From contig DINP01000100.1 of the NCBI GenBank assembly GCA_002426025.1, positions 41,247-47,495 on the forward strand: a stretch of DNA of 6,249 bases, read 5' to 3'. Shown in pieces: positions 1 to 6,249 of this stretch. This stretch comes from Bacteroidales bacterium UBA5537. Lineage in GTDB: Bacteria > Bacteroidota > Bacteroidia > Bacteroidales > Lentimicrobiaceae. Both the position numbers and the translations under genes were made by a program. Below the pieces are notes generated by a model. That model was not told the origin of the DNA. It ran no database searches and saw only the letters and a list, made by a program, of their open reading frames with translations. The number at the start of each line of letters is the position of its first letter. The stretch's first letter is position 1.

Positions 1-878
1 GATAATTCAGCACGCAAAATGGGAATGATATCATCGGGTTTACCTGTTTCGTGAAAAACACCAGTCATCTTTATAATAAATTCTTTAATCCGCTCATTCT
101 TAATATGACCTGTTAAATCTTCGGTAATTTCAATAAACCCGGTAACATTTCCATCGTTGCCGTATGTTGGGAAAGTCCTGATCTTAACATCAAACAAGGA
201 TTTATCATCGCGGATGCCCTGGGTTATGGTTTCCATGGAAGGCATTGGAATATCTGGCGAAAAGGAACTTTTAAGACATGGACAGGATGTTGATTGATTT
301 TTGTATAAATCAAAACAATTCATCCCCACAAAGTCCTCAACCGGACGCCTGAACATCTTTCCCTGCGCCTTATTGACCATGATTATTTTATAATCTTTGT
401 CAATACGGGTAAATCCGATTGAGATATTCTCAACTAAAGTCCGATAGTTTTCTTCCGATTTCATCAAGGCATTTTCCGCCTGTTTCCGCTTCAGTTCTTC
501 ATGCATCCGGCTGATTGCTGAATTAACTGACATAGCCAATCTTATGTAATGCTGAGGCGACTTAAGAATATAATCATCGAGGCCGATTTTCATTGCTAAT
601 ACAGCAATTTCTTCGCTTCCCGTAGCGGTAAACATGATAACCGGTAGTAAAGGACTGAGTTTCTTAATTTTGATCAAAACCTCAATCCCATTCGTCCAGC
701 GAAGCTGATAATCGGTTATCACAATATCAAAGTCAAGACGCTCAATTGCGGATTCAAAACCCTGTATATCAATAACTTCTTCAACATCAATAACGAATAG
801 TTTATTTAATTCCCTGATAATCAACATGCGATCGTCGGGGTTATCGTCAATAAGCAGTATTTTCAGTAAATCAGACAT
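1..878 (-). CDS. REC-PAS response regulator / possible hybrid sensor protein (C-terminus beyond window)
   Basis: This is a two-component signalling protein. The first 292 residues are present and the frame stays open to the window edge, so the output domain is missing. Residues about 5-120 form a CheY-like receiver: acidic pair D11-D12, phosphoacceptor D56 in IVITDYQLRW, T84 in the FTATGS strand and K106 in YILKSP, so the active site looks intact. The proline usually found a few residues after the aspartate is R60 here. A charged helix (about 122-143) leads to a PAS domain (about 143-258) that opens with SEENYRTLVENI and ends with FIEITEDLT. This PAS carries C188 and a CPC triplet (C199, C201). 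Residues 262-292 look like the start of a further helix or sensor domain. The start is the ATG at 878; it has no Shine-Dalgarno. It lies 51 bp after the histidine kinase, so it probably receives phosphate from it. A kinase, GAF or other C-terminus cannot be told apart here. Confidence 0.85.
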   Translation of the reverse strand, partial: MSDLLKILLIDDNPDDRMLIIRELNKLFVIDVEEVIDIQGFESAIERLDFDIVITDYQLRWTNGIEVLIKIKKLSPLLPVIMFTATGSEEIAVLAMKIGLDDYILKSPQHYIRLAMSVNSAISRMHEELKRKQAENALMKSEENYRTLVENISIGFTRIDKDYKIIMVNKAQGKMFRRPVEDFVGMNCFDLYKNQSTSCPCLKSSFSPDIPMPSMETITQGIRDDKSLFDVKIRTFPTYGNDGNVTGFIEITEDLTGHIKNERIKEFIIKMTGVFHETGKPDDIIPILRAEL

Positions 879-910
879 CGTTTTGAGTAGGAGTATTGTA
901 AATGATTGTT

Positions 911-933
911 CTTTAGTTATTTACTTTAGTTAT
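911..933. repeat. 10-bp direct repeat over the kinase stop codon
   Basis: CTTTAGTTAT occurs at 911-920 and 924-933, separated by TTA. The right copy contains the kinase's TAA (932-930), and a second in-frame TAA lies at 923-921, so the gene ends in two closely spaced stops. It looks like a small local duplication with no evident function. Confidence 0.6.
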
Positions 934-2930
934 GCTGACTGCATTTCAAGTTCAAATATAGTTCCTTTTTCAGGAGCAGATTTAATAATAATTTTTCCGC
1001 CCATTCTTTCCATTGCTTTTTTGACTATTGTCAGGCCAATACCGGTTCCCGGATAGCTTTCGACGCCATGCAGGCGCTCAAATACCTCGAAAACCCTTTT
1101 GCGCTTATCTTCAGGAATACCGATTCCGTTATCCTCTATACTTATGAATGCTTTCCCGTTGGCACAATGACTACTAATCTGGATTTTTGGAGTTATTCCC
1201 TTTTCAACGAATTTCAGTGAATTTGAAATCAGGTTGATCAGAACCTGCACCAGTACAGGCATATAAGACATCACTTCGGGTAAATCATTATTAACTAAAA
1301 CAACAGCTTTCCCCGACTTTATCTCGCCTCTTACCGCATTCAGCGCTCTTTCAATTGCTACATTAGCATTTATAGGTGAGAGGTTTAATTCAAGACTTGT
1401 CAACCTCGAATATTGTAACAAATCATCAATCAACTCTTCCATGTTAAGGGTGGCTTTATTGATCCGTTGCAGGTAAGTTAATCCCTGTTCATCAAGCTGG
1501 CCCGAGTGGTCATCAATCAAAGCATTTGCAAACCCTTGCAAAACACGCAATGGCGCTTTCAAATCGTGTGAAACTGATCGTGCAAAACGATCGAGTTCAT
1601 CATTCACTTCCTGAATTCTGGCCGTGCGTTGTTCTACCAGACCTTCGAGATGAACTCGGTAATTATCAAGTTCTTTTTGTGCCATTTTCAGCTCAGTGAT
1701 GTCATTGAATATGCTTACAAGGCATTGCTCACCGTTCAACTCAATAAGTTCAGCCGAGAAGAGTCCATGCCGCTCCTGATTGGTCTTCATATCGGATAAA
1801 ACAAATTCCATATCAGATATTTTTCCTTCATTCATCAATCTGGAAACCATTTCGGAACGATGGGCTGTCTTGTACAAACCGATTTCAGAAGTAGTTTTAC
1901 CGATTAAATCTTCCCTTTTAAGATTAAGGACGCTGACAAATTTATCATTGATATCCAGTATCAGTCCTTCAGCCACAGTAGAAATCAGCATTAGGTTCGG
2001 ACTGTTCCTGAATGCTTTCTGAAACTTCATTTCGCTGTCAATCAACTCATGCTCAACTCTTTTCTGGTCAGTTATATCCCTTCCAACGCCGATTATTGAG
2101 TAAATATTCCCTTTTCTATCCAGGATGGCCTTGTCGGACCAGGCAAGCCAGCGCCAACCCAATACAGTTTTAGCGCGCTGCTCTATATAGCAGGTATGCG
2201 GGTAAGTGCTGAGTTTTTGAACTTCGATCCTTGTAGATTCACGATCATCTGGATGGATTAGTGGCTCGTAACTTTTACCAATTAGTTCGGATGAATCAAG
2301 GCCGAAGAGTTTGCAGTATGTTGGACTAACAAAAAGAAAACGTCCTTCACTATCAACTTTTACAATGAGCTCGTTCTGGTTTTCAATCAGCAAACGGTAA
2401 TTTGAATCAGTTTCCTTAAATTTCAGATTTGAGAATTCAACAATATTCTGGAACATTCCCGGCAGGCATTCCAAAAGCATTCCTGATAATTCTGCTTCAG
2501 CGATGACTGTAAGGATAATCTTTCCATCAATATTATAACCTGGAAGTAAAAAAACACTGAGTGCATTGTCAGGTTGAGGAAATGTTTGATTTGTAAACAG
2601 ATGAGCATTGCTAAAATTCCTTTTAACCACAGCCCATGGCTTGTCGAGTAAGCGGAATTGCTTCAAAAATGAGTTAGATATGCTGGCATCTTCAACATCA
2701 AATGAATTGCTGAAAGCCGAAACTTTAACAAAAGCTGTATTACTTATTGTCCGTCTGTAAATCCAGGCTGCATAAATTCCATCGAGAGAACAGATATTTT
2801 GGGCAAAAGCATCCCAGAAAAGTTCAAAACTGCTTTCAGTCGCACCAATAGCATAACAACGATTCATCCATTTCGAATGGTTGATCAGTAACTTTTGCGA
2901 AATACCATGTTGATTTTCCAATACTAACAA
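930..2930 (-). CDS. Soluble PAS-PAS sensor histidine kinase
   Basis: This protein autophosphorylates on histidine and passes phosphate to a receiver, probably the REC-PAS protein just downstream. Numbering assumes the TTG start at 2930 (666 aa). Residues about 25-170 are an N-terminal sensor region of GAF-like character that I cannot assign firmly. PAS 1 spans about 174-292 (SNYRLLIENQNELIVKVD to GVGRDITDQK) and PAS 2 about 298-415 (ending SIFNDITELK). A coiled linker (about 415-445) leads to HisKA with H455 in SVSHDLKAPL. The HATPase domain (about 556-666) has N566/N570 (N box), D600 in EDNGIGI (G1), F614/F617, and GTGIGL at 628-633 (G2). All catalytic boxes are present. No membrane segment is seen, so it should be cytoplasmic. 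The start is uncertain: an in-frame TAA lies two codons upstream of the TTG, the first in-frame ATG is at 2867 (M22), and neither has a Shine-Dalgarno. The kinase assignment is certain; the stimulus is unknown. Confidence 0.93.
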   Translation of the reverse strand: MLVLENQHGISQKLLINHSKWMNRCYAIGATESSFELFWDAFAQNICSLDGIYAAWIYRRTISNTAFVKVSAFSNSFDVEDASISNSFLKQFRLLDKPWAVVKRNFSNAHLFTNQTFPQPDNALSVFLLPGYNIDGKIILTVIAEAELSGMLLECLPGMFQNIVEFSNLKFKETDSNYRLLIENQNELIVKVDSEGRFLFVSPTYCKLFGLDSSELIGKSYEPLIHPDDRESTRIEVQKLSTYPHTCYIEQRAKTVLGWRWLAWSDKAILDRKGNIYSIIGVGRDITDQKRVEHELIDSEMKFQKAFRNSPNLMLISTVAEGLILDINDKFVSVLNLKREDLIGKTTSEIGLYKTAHRSEMVSRLMNEGKISDMEFVLSDMKTNQERHGLFSAELIELNGEQCLVSIFNDITELKMAQKELDNYRVHLEGLVEQRTARIQEVNDELDRFARSVSHDLKAPLRVLQGFANALIDDHSGQLDEQGLTYLQRINKATLNMEELIDDLLQYSRLTSLELNLSPINANVAIERALNAVRGEIKSGKAVVLVNNDLPEVMSYMPVLVQVLINLISNSLKFVEKGITPKIQISSHCANGKAFISIEDNGIGIPEDKRKRVFEVFERLHGVESYPGTGIGLTIVKKAMERMGGKIIIKSAPEKGTIFELEMQSA

Positions 2931-2933
2931 CTT

Positions 2934-2969
2934 TTAGATAGATTGATCTTTTTCTATAAATGTAACCAT
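2934..2969 (-). other. 11-codon leader ORF, or interrupted 5' end of the kinase gene
   Basis: An ATG at 2969, four bases after a perfect AGGAGG, opens MVTFIEKDQSI and then meets TAA at 2936-2934. The little frame is identical to that of the histidine kinase; only AAG separates the stop from the kinase's first possible start (TTG 2930). It may be a leader peptide that couples translation by stop-and-restart. Alternatively it is the original N-terminus of the kinase, cut by a nonsense mutation or base-call error; without the stop the protein would be 679 aa. The sequence alone does not decide between these. Confidence 0.45.
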
Positions 2970-2973
2970 CAAA

Positions 2974-2979
2974 CCTCCT
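2974..2979 (-). promoter_or_regulatory. Strong Shine-Dalgarno (AGGAGG) before the ATG at 2969
   Basis: The minus strand reads AGGAGG-TTTG-ATG. No other start in this window has a comparable ribosome binding site, which is usual for Bacteroidota. The site points to the ATG at 2969 rather than to the TTG at 2930 as the place where ribosomes load for the kinase transcript. Confidence 0.6.
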
Positions 2980-3001
2980 GCTAAATAAATAATCCTTCAT
3001 G

Positions 3002-3029
3002 TAAAAATAAACATTTATTCATCCGCAAA
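3002..3029 (-). promoter_or_regulatory. Candidate Bacteroidota-type promoter for the kinase operon
   Basis: On the minus strand, TTTG (3029-3026) is followed after 16 bases by TATTTTTA (3009-3002), one mismatch from the TAnnTTTG -7 consensus of Bacteroidota. Transcription would begin near 3000-2995, leaving a leader of roughly 30 bases before the AGGAGG-linked ATG at 2969. The spacing is slightly short and the region is AT-rich, so a chance match is possible. Confidence 0.35.
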
Positions 3030-3046
3030 AAAATGCTGGCATTTTT
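3029..3046. repeat. 18-bp inverted repeat in the divergent intergenic region
   Basis: AAAAATGC-TG-GCATTTTT is a perfect 8-bp inverted repeat with a 2-base centre. It lies just upstream of the candidate kinase promoter and about 80 bp upstream of the mtaB -7 element. The overlapping sequence TGGCATTTTTGGCA (3037-3050) also holds TGGCA twice, nine bases apart. The position suits an operator; a terminator is unlikely because no gene ends here. No known regulator site was recognised. Confidence 0.4.
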
Positions 3047-3067
3047 GGCAAGAAAAATCAACAACAC

Positions 3068-3077
3068 TTTGATCAAA
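3068..3077. repeat. 10-bp perfect palindrome TTTGATCAAA
   Basis: This is a self-complementary decamer in the kinase/mtaB intergenic region, about 50 bp upstream of the mtaB -7 element. It might be a regulator half-site pair, but palindromes of this length can occur by chance in AT-rich DNA. I assign no factor to it. Confidence 0.25.
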
Positions 3078-3125
3078 ATCCTTAAAACATAAGACTGCTA
3101 AAATATCCGCAATACTGCAAATGCG

Positions 3126-3133
3126 TATCTTTG
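3126..3133 (+). promoter_or_regulatory. -7 promoter element TATCTTTG for mtaB
   Basis: This is an exact match to the Bacteroidota TAnnTTTG -7 consensus, ending five bases before the ATG at 3139. Transcription would then begin at or within a few bases of that ATG, giving a leaderless or nearly leaderless mRNA. No good TTTG -33 partner is seen at the usual distance, so the promoter is only half supported. It argues against translation from the in-frame ATG at 3121, which lies upstream of the element. Confidence 0.55.
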
Positions 3134-3138
3134 CAACA

Positions 3139-4434
3139 ATGGAAAAAAGGAAAATAGCATTCAATACTTTTGGCTGCAAATTGAACTTTGCAGAAACATC
3201 AGCCATAGCCCGTAAATTTACGGATAGCGATTTTGAAACAGTTGATTTTAAAGAAACAGCCGACATATATGTGATACATTCATGCACGGTTACTGCCCAG
3301 GCCGAGCGCAAATGCAAAGCCGCTATCAGGCAGGCAGTTAAGCGCAACCCCGAAGCATCAGTCGCTGTGATTGGTTGCTACTCACAACTCAGGCCCGACG
3401 AGTTACGCAAAATAAAAGGGGTTAGTATCGTACTTGGAAACAGCGAAAAATACAGTTTATTTGATGTTGTTACCAAACAGGGCGAAAACAAACCTGCGCA
3501 TGAAGATTCGGCCTTGAAAACATCCAGGCATTTTGAACCCGGGTTTTCGGCAAATGACCGCACGCGATCGTTTTTTAAGGTGCAGGATGGATGTGATTAC
3601 TTCTGCACTTTCTGCGCCATTCCATACGCCCGCGGCCGAAGCCGAAGTGCGACAATTGCTGAGACACTTTCTGTTGCCAAACAAATAACCACTACCGGAA
3701 TCAAGGAAGTTGTGCTGACCGGCGTAAACATAGGCGATTTTGGCCGTCAGCATGGAGAATCCTTCCTCGATCTGTTAAAAGGGCTGTCTGAACTCAGGGA
3801 AATTGAGCGTATCCGTATTTCTTCCGTAGAGCCAGAGCTTTTGAAAAACGAGATTATTCAACTTGTTGCAGATCGCAGTAAGTTTATGCCCCATTTTCAC
3901 ATCCCTTTACAATCGGGCAGCGACCGTGTTCTGGCACTGATGAAACGCAAATACAAGAGGGAGATTTTCTATCAAAGAGTCACATTTATTAAAAACCTGA
4001 TGCCCGATGCCTGCATTGCTGCAGATGTGATTACAGGATTTCCCGGAGAGACAGATGAAGATTTTGACGAGACTCTCGAATTTATCAAAGAACTCCCCAT
4101 CTCCTATCTTCATGTGTTCACCTATTCGATCAGGCCGGGCACCAAAGCTGCCGAAATGGAAAATCACCTGAGTGATGCCGCAAAACAAGCACGAAGTAAA
4201 AAACTGCATCAGCTTTCTGACCAGAAGAAAATGACTTTTTATCGGGAAAACAAGGGTTCGGTAAGACAGGTTTTATGGGAATCAGATACAGATCAGGGTT
4301 TTATGTTCGGTTTTACCGATAATTATATCCGTTGCAAAAAAGCCTTTAATCCTGAATCTGTGAATACCATCGAGACGGTTATGCTTGACACTATAGAGGA
4401 TGACGGAGTTTTTAGCATTTTGATAAATCAATAA
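3139..4434 (+). CDS. mtaB: MtaB: tRNA (N6-L-threonylcarbamoyladenosine(37)-C2)-methylthiotransferase
   Basis: This radical-SAM iron-sulfur enzyme converts t6A37 to ms2t6A37 in ANN-decoding tRNAs, using two SAM molecules and a sulfur donor. With the ATG at 3139 it is 431 aa, usual for the family. The N-terminal UPF0004/MTTase domain (about 4-105) has the three cysteines that bind the auxiliary [4Fe-4S] cluster: C13 (FNTFGCKLNF), C49 (IHSCTV) and C80 (VIGCY). The radical-SAM core (about 140-370) carries CxxxCxxC at C152, C156 and C159 (GCDYFCTFC). Further family signatures are VVLTGVNIGDFG, RISSVEP, HIPLQSGSD and DVITGFPGET. Residues about 370-431 fit a TRAM-type tRNA-binding tail. The NTFGCKLN motif, GVNIGDFG and overall length favour MtaB (YqeV/CDKAL1 group) over MiaB or RimO. 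An ATG at 3121 would add six residues (MRIFAT) but lies upstream of the likely promoter element. The phosphatase gene follows after 18 bp. Confidence 0.93.
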   Translation: MEKRKIAFNTFGCKLNFAETSAIARKFTDSDFETVDFKETADIYVIHSCTVTAQAERKCKAAIRQAVKRNPEASVAVIGCYSQLRPDELRKIKGVSIVLGNSEKYSLFDVVTKQGENKPAHEDSALKTSRHFEPGFSANDRTRSFFKVQDGCDYFCTFCAIPYARGRSRSATIAETLSVAKQITTTGIKEVVLTGVNIGDFGRQHGESFLDLLKGLSELREIERIRISSVEPELLKNEIIQLVADRSKFMPHFHIPLQSGSDRVLALMKRKYKREIFYQRVTFIKNLMPDACIAADVITGFPGETDEDFDETLEFIKELPISYLHVFTYSIRPGTKAAEMENHLSDAAKQARSKKLHQLSDQKKMTFYRENKGSVRQVLWESDTDQGFMFGFTDNYIRCKKAFNPESVNTIETVMLDTIEDDGVFSILINQ

Positions 4435-4452
4435 TTTTCAATCAATTACTAC

Positions 4453-5247
4453 ATGATCAATTACCTCGATACCTGCCTAAAAGTCTGTGATTTATCTAAA
4501 AAAACAGGAAAGTATATTTTGGAACAATCCGAAATAACCATTCAGGCAGATATTGAACACAAAGGCCTGCACAATTATGTAACTTATGTTGACAAAACTG
4601 CTGAGAAACTAATCGTTGACGAATTAAGACTCATTCTGCCGGAATCGGGTTTTATTACCGAAGAAGGGACTGCCAGCAACAAAGGAAAGGTTTTCAATTG
4701 GGTAATTGACCCGCTTGATGGCACAACCAACTTCCTTCACCGGGTTCCGGTATTTTGTGTCAGCATTGCTTTGATGGAAAACGAAGAGGTTGTTCTTGGG
4801 GTGGTTTACGAAGTGAACAGAGATGAGTGCTTCTATGCATGGAAAGGCGGAATGGCCATGTTGAACGGGAATCAGATTCATGTTTCTGGTCTGAAAGATT
4901 TCAATTCTTCATTACTGGCAACAGGGTTTCCATATTACGATTACGGAAGAATGGATGAATATCTGAACGTTTTCAGCCATTTTATGAAAACCACTGCAGG
5001 CCTTCGCCGACTAGGTTCCGCTGCTGCCGATCTGACCTATGTTGCCTGTGGACGTTTCGAAGGATTTTACGAATACGGGCTAAATTCATGGGATGTGGCA
5101 GCCGGGGCATACATCGTACAAATGGCCGGTGGCGTGGTTTCCGACTTTAAAGGCGAGCAGGATTACCTTTTCGGGAAAGAGATGATTGCCGGAACACCCC
5201 ATGCTCATCCCGAAATGTTGAAGGTCATTTCCGATTTGTTCAAATAA
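4453..5247 (+). CDS. suhB: Inositol monophosphatase family protein (SuhB-like)
   Basis: This is a Mg2+-dependent phosphatase of the IMPase/FIG superfamily, expected to hydrolyse myo-inositol 1-phosphate or a related sugar or nucleotide monophosphate in the cytoplasm. It has 264 aa, close to E. coli SuhB. The metal-binding set is complete: D47 in VTYVDKTAEKLI, E70-E71 in FITEEGT, the signature WVIDPLDGTTNF with D86 and D89, and D214 in NSWDVAAGA. GLRRLGSAAADLTYVACG (183-200) matches the family's substrate-side helix. The start is ATG 4453; no Shine-Dalgarno is seen in the 18-bp gap after mtaB, and the two genes are in the same frame, so co-transcription is likely. Exact substrate specificity cannot be read from the sequence; the symbol means the closest well-known family member, and bacterial paralogues include CysQ-type and histidinol-phosphate phosphatases. 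Confidence 0.9.
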   Translation: MINYLDTCLKVCDLSKKTGKYILEQSEITIQADIEHKGLHNYVTYVDKTAEKLIVDELRLILPESGFITEEGTASNKGKVFNWVIDPLDGTTNFLHRVPVFCVSIALMENEEVVLGVVYEVNRDECFYAWKGGMAMLNGNQIHVSGLKDFNSSLLATGFPYYDYGRMDEYLNVFSHFMKTTAGLRRLGSAAADLTYVACGRFEGFYEYGLNSWDVAAGAYIVQMAGGVVSDFKGEQDYLFGKEMIAGTPHAHPEMLKVISDLFK

Positions 5248-5301
5248 TCTCCCGCATTTAATTTTTCCTGATAAATCTTCACTTCACGATGCTTTAGGTG
5301 T

Positions 5302-5309
5302 TATATTCG
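5302..5309 (+). promoter_or_regulatory. Weak -7 promoter candidate for the NfeD-type gene
   Basis: TATATTCG is one mismatch from TAnnTTTG and lies 23 bp before the ATG at 5333, in the 85-bp gap after the phosphatase gene. No clear -33 TTTG is present. No hairpin-plus-T-run terminator was found in this gap, so read-through from mtaB and the phosphatase gene is also possible. Confidence 0.35.
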
Positions 5310-5332
5310 CAATAAATTCAAGAAACAAAACC

Positions 5333-6249
5333 ATGAAATTCAATAAAATATCAGCGCTGCTTCTTGCCTGTCTGTTTTCAGCAAGCATTAATCAACTGCC
5401 GGCACAGGAAAGCAGTCAGAAAGAAAAAACTATCATTTATAAATTTGATATTAAAAAGGAGATTGCTCCACCCGTCTGGCACACAACCCGCAAGGCTTTG
5501 CTTGAGGCAAAAGAGCTTAAAGCGGATGTTATCCTGATCCACATGAATACCTATGGTGGCATGTTGGAATCTGCCGATTCGATCAGGACAGCCATTCTGC
5601 AATCAGAAATTCCGGTCTGGGTTTTTATTGATAACAATGCAGCCTCGGCCGGAGCGTTGATTTCCATTGCCTGCGACAGCATTTACATGCGGCCGGGAGC
5701 CAACATCGGTGCTGCTACAGTAGTTGACCAGGCAGGCGTTCCGCTTCCCGATAAGTACCAGTCATATATGCGGTCAATGATGCGATCAACGGCTGAATCA
5801 ACTGGTCGAGATCCGGATATCGCCCAGGCGATGGTTGATCCCCGGATATTTATTGCCGGTGTTACTGATACCGGACAAGTGCTGACATTCACAACTTCAG
5901 AAGCCAAATTGCATGGATTCTGCAATGCTGAAGCCACAACCATAGAAGAAATTCTGAAAATAACCAAAACTACCAACTATAAAATCGTTGAACAGGAATT
6001 GACTGCCGCTGACCAGATTATTGGATTTCTTACCAATCCAATTATCAGTGGCATTCTGATAATGCTGATTATTGGAGGAATTTATTTTGAACTGCAAACA
6101 CCCGGCATCGGATTTCCGCTGGCTGCTGCAGCAGTCGGGGCTTTGCTCTATTTTGCCCCGCTCTATATCGAAGGATTGGCTGCCAATTGGGAAATTCTGA
6201 TCTTTATTGTTGGAGTTGTGCTGGTTATAATTGAGTTATTTGCCATTCC
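5333..6249 (+). CDS. NfeD-family membrane-bound ClpP-like serine protease (C-terminus beyond window)
   Basis: The first 305 residues are present; the frame is open to the window edge. Residues 1-24 look like a signal peptide (K2/K5, hydrophobic ISALLLACLFSA, likely cleavage near LPA-QE). The protease domain spans about 32-215. It contains the oxyanion-type MNTYGGML (71-78), the nucleophile S105 in NNAASAGALIS, and K141 in LPDKYQSYMRSMMR as the likely partner of a Ser-Lys dyad, as known for the archaeal PH1510 stomatin-specific protease. Hydrophobic segments at about 236-254, 258-276 and 287-305 would anchor the protein, placing the protease outside the cytoplasm. Full-length members end in a small beta-barrel NfeD domain, missing here because of the edge. 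Homologues cleave or assist SPFH/flotillin-like proteins, and an SPFH gene often follows; that gene would be outside this window. The start is the ATG at 5333, without a Shine-Dalgarno. Confidence 0.88.
   Translation, partial: MKFNKISALLLACLFSASINQLPAQESSQKEKTIIYKFDIKKEIAPPVWHTTRKALLEAKELKADVILIHMNTYGGMLESADSIRTAILQSEIPVWVFIDNNAASAGALISIACDSIYMRPGANIGAATVVDQAGVPLPDKYQSYMRSMMRSTAESTGRDPDIAQAMVDPRIFIAGVTDTGQVLTFTTSEAKLHGFCNAEATTIEEILKITKTTNYKIVEQELTAADQIIGFLTNPIISGILIMLIIGGIYFELQTPGIGFPLAAAAVGALLYFAPLYIEGLAANWEILIFIVGVVLVIIELFAI

Noticed and set aside
2836..3000. 54-codon minus-strand ORF starting ATG 3000, directly after the candidate promoter
   Set aside because: It overlaps the kinase 5' end in another frame and the product is basic and aromatic with no recognisable pattern. 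The kinase frame explains the same DNA better.
3068..3077. FNR/CRP-type operator at TTTGATCAAA
   Set aside because: An FNR site needs TTGAT and ATCAA separated by four bases; here the half-sites overlap with no spacer. Kept only as a palindrome.
3457..3753. Antisense ORFs within mtaB (also at 3015-3347, 3378-3563 and 3907-4209)
   Set aside because: These are frames opposite strongly conserved mtaB codons. The products are low-quality and show no domain, so they are shadows.
3139..4434. MiaB or RimO rather than MtaB
   Set aside because: The N-terminal NTFGCKLN, the GVNIGDFG motif and the overall layout match the MtaB branch; RimO and MiaB typically differ around these motifs.
5248..5332. Rho-independent terminator after the phosphatase gene
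   Set aside because: There is a T-rich run (ATTTAATTTTTCC) but no GC-rich stem before it.
5333..5371. Lipoprotein signal (C13 in LLACLFS) on the NfeD-type protein
   Set aside because: The hydrophobic stretch before the cysteine is short and the -2 position is leucine. A signal-peptidase I site near LPA-QE fits better.
5683..6097. Antisense ORFs opposite the NfeD-type gene
   Set aside because: The plus-strand frame carries catalytic motifs and membrane segments; the antisense products have no recognisable features.

Overview
The window looks like ordinary chromosomal DNA from a Bacteroidota (Bacteroidetes) bacterium. The base composition is moderately AT-rich and most genes lack a Shine-Dalgarno sequence. 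A TAnnTTTG-type -7 promoter element lies directly before one start codon. The gene families (multi-PAS soluble histidine kinase, REC-PAS regulator, MtaB, SuhB-like phosphatase, NfeD-type membrane protease) fit that phylum. The assignment rests on these features alone, not on a database search. No RNA genes, insertion sequences, CRISPR arrays or integration sites were seen.

The left half (1-2969, minus strand) is a two-gene signalling unit. A cytoplasmic PAS-PAS-HisKA-HATPase histidine kinase (930-2930) is followed after 51 bp by a receiver-PAS protein (878 down to the window edge, C-terminus missing). The pair probably forms a phosphorelay, with the kinase phosphorylating D56 of the receiver. 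The input signal is not evident from the sequence.

The centre (about 2937-3138) is the divergent control region. It holds candidate promoters in both directions, an 18-bp inverted repeat and a 10-bp palindrome. On the minus side there is a strong AGGAGG and an ATG opening 11 codons in the same frame as the kinase, closed by TAA two codons before the first usable kinase start. This is the oddest feature in the window.

The right half (3139-6249, plus strand) carries three genes. They are mtaB (the t6A37 tRNA methylthiotransferase), an inositol-monophosphatase-family enzyme 18 bp downstream and probably co-transcribed, and the 5' part of an NfeD/ClpP-like membrane serine protease gene after an 85-bp gap with its own weak promoter candidate. 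These three have no obvious shared pathway.

I found no convincing new system. The points worth checking are the interrupted 5' end of the kinase, the leaderless-looking mtaB start, the palindromes between the divergent genes, and the unassigned N-terminal sensor region of the kinase. No gene-free stretch exceeds 300 bases.
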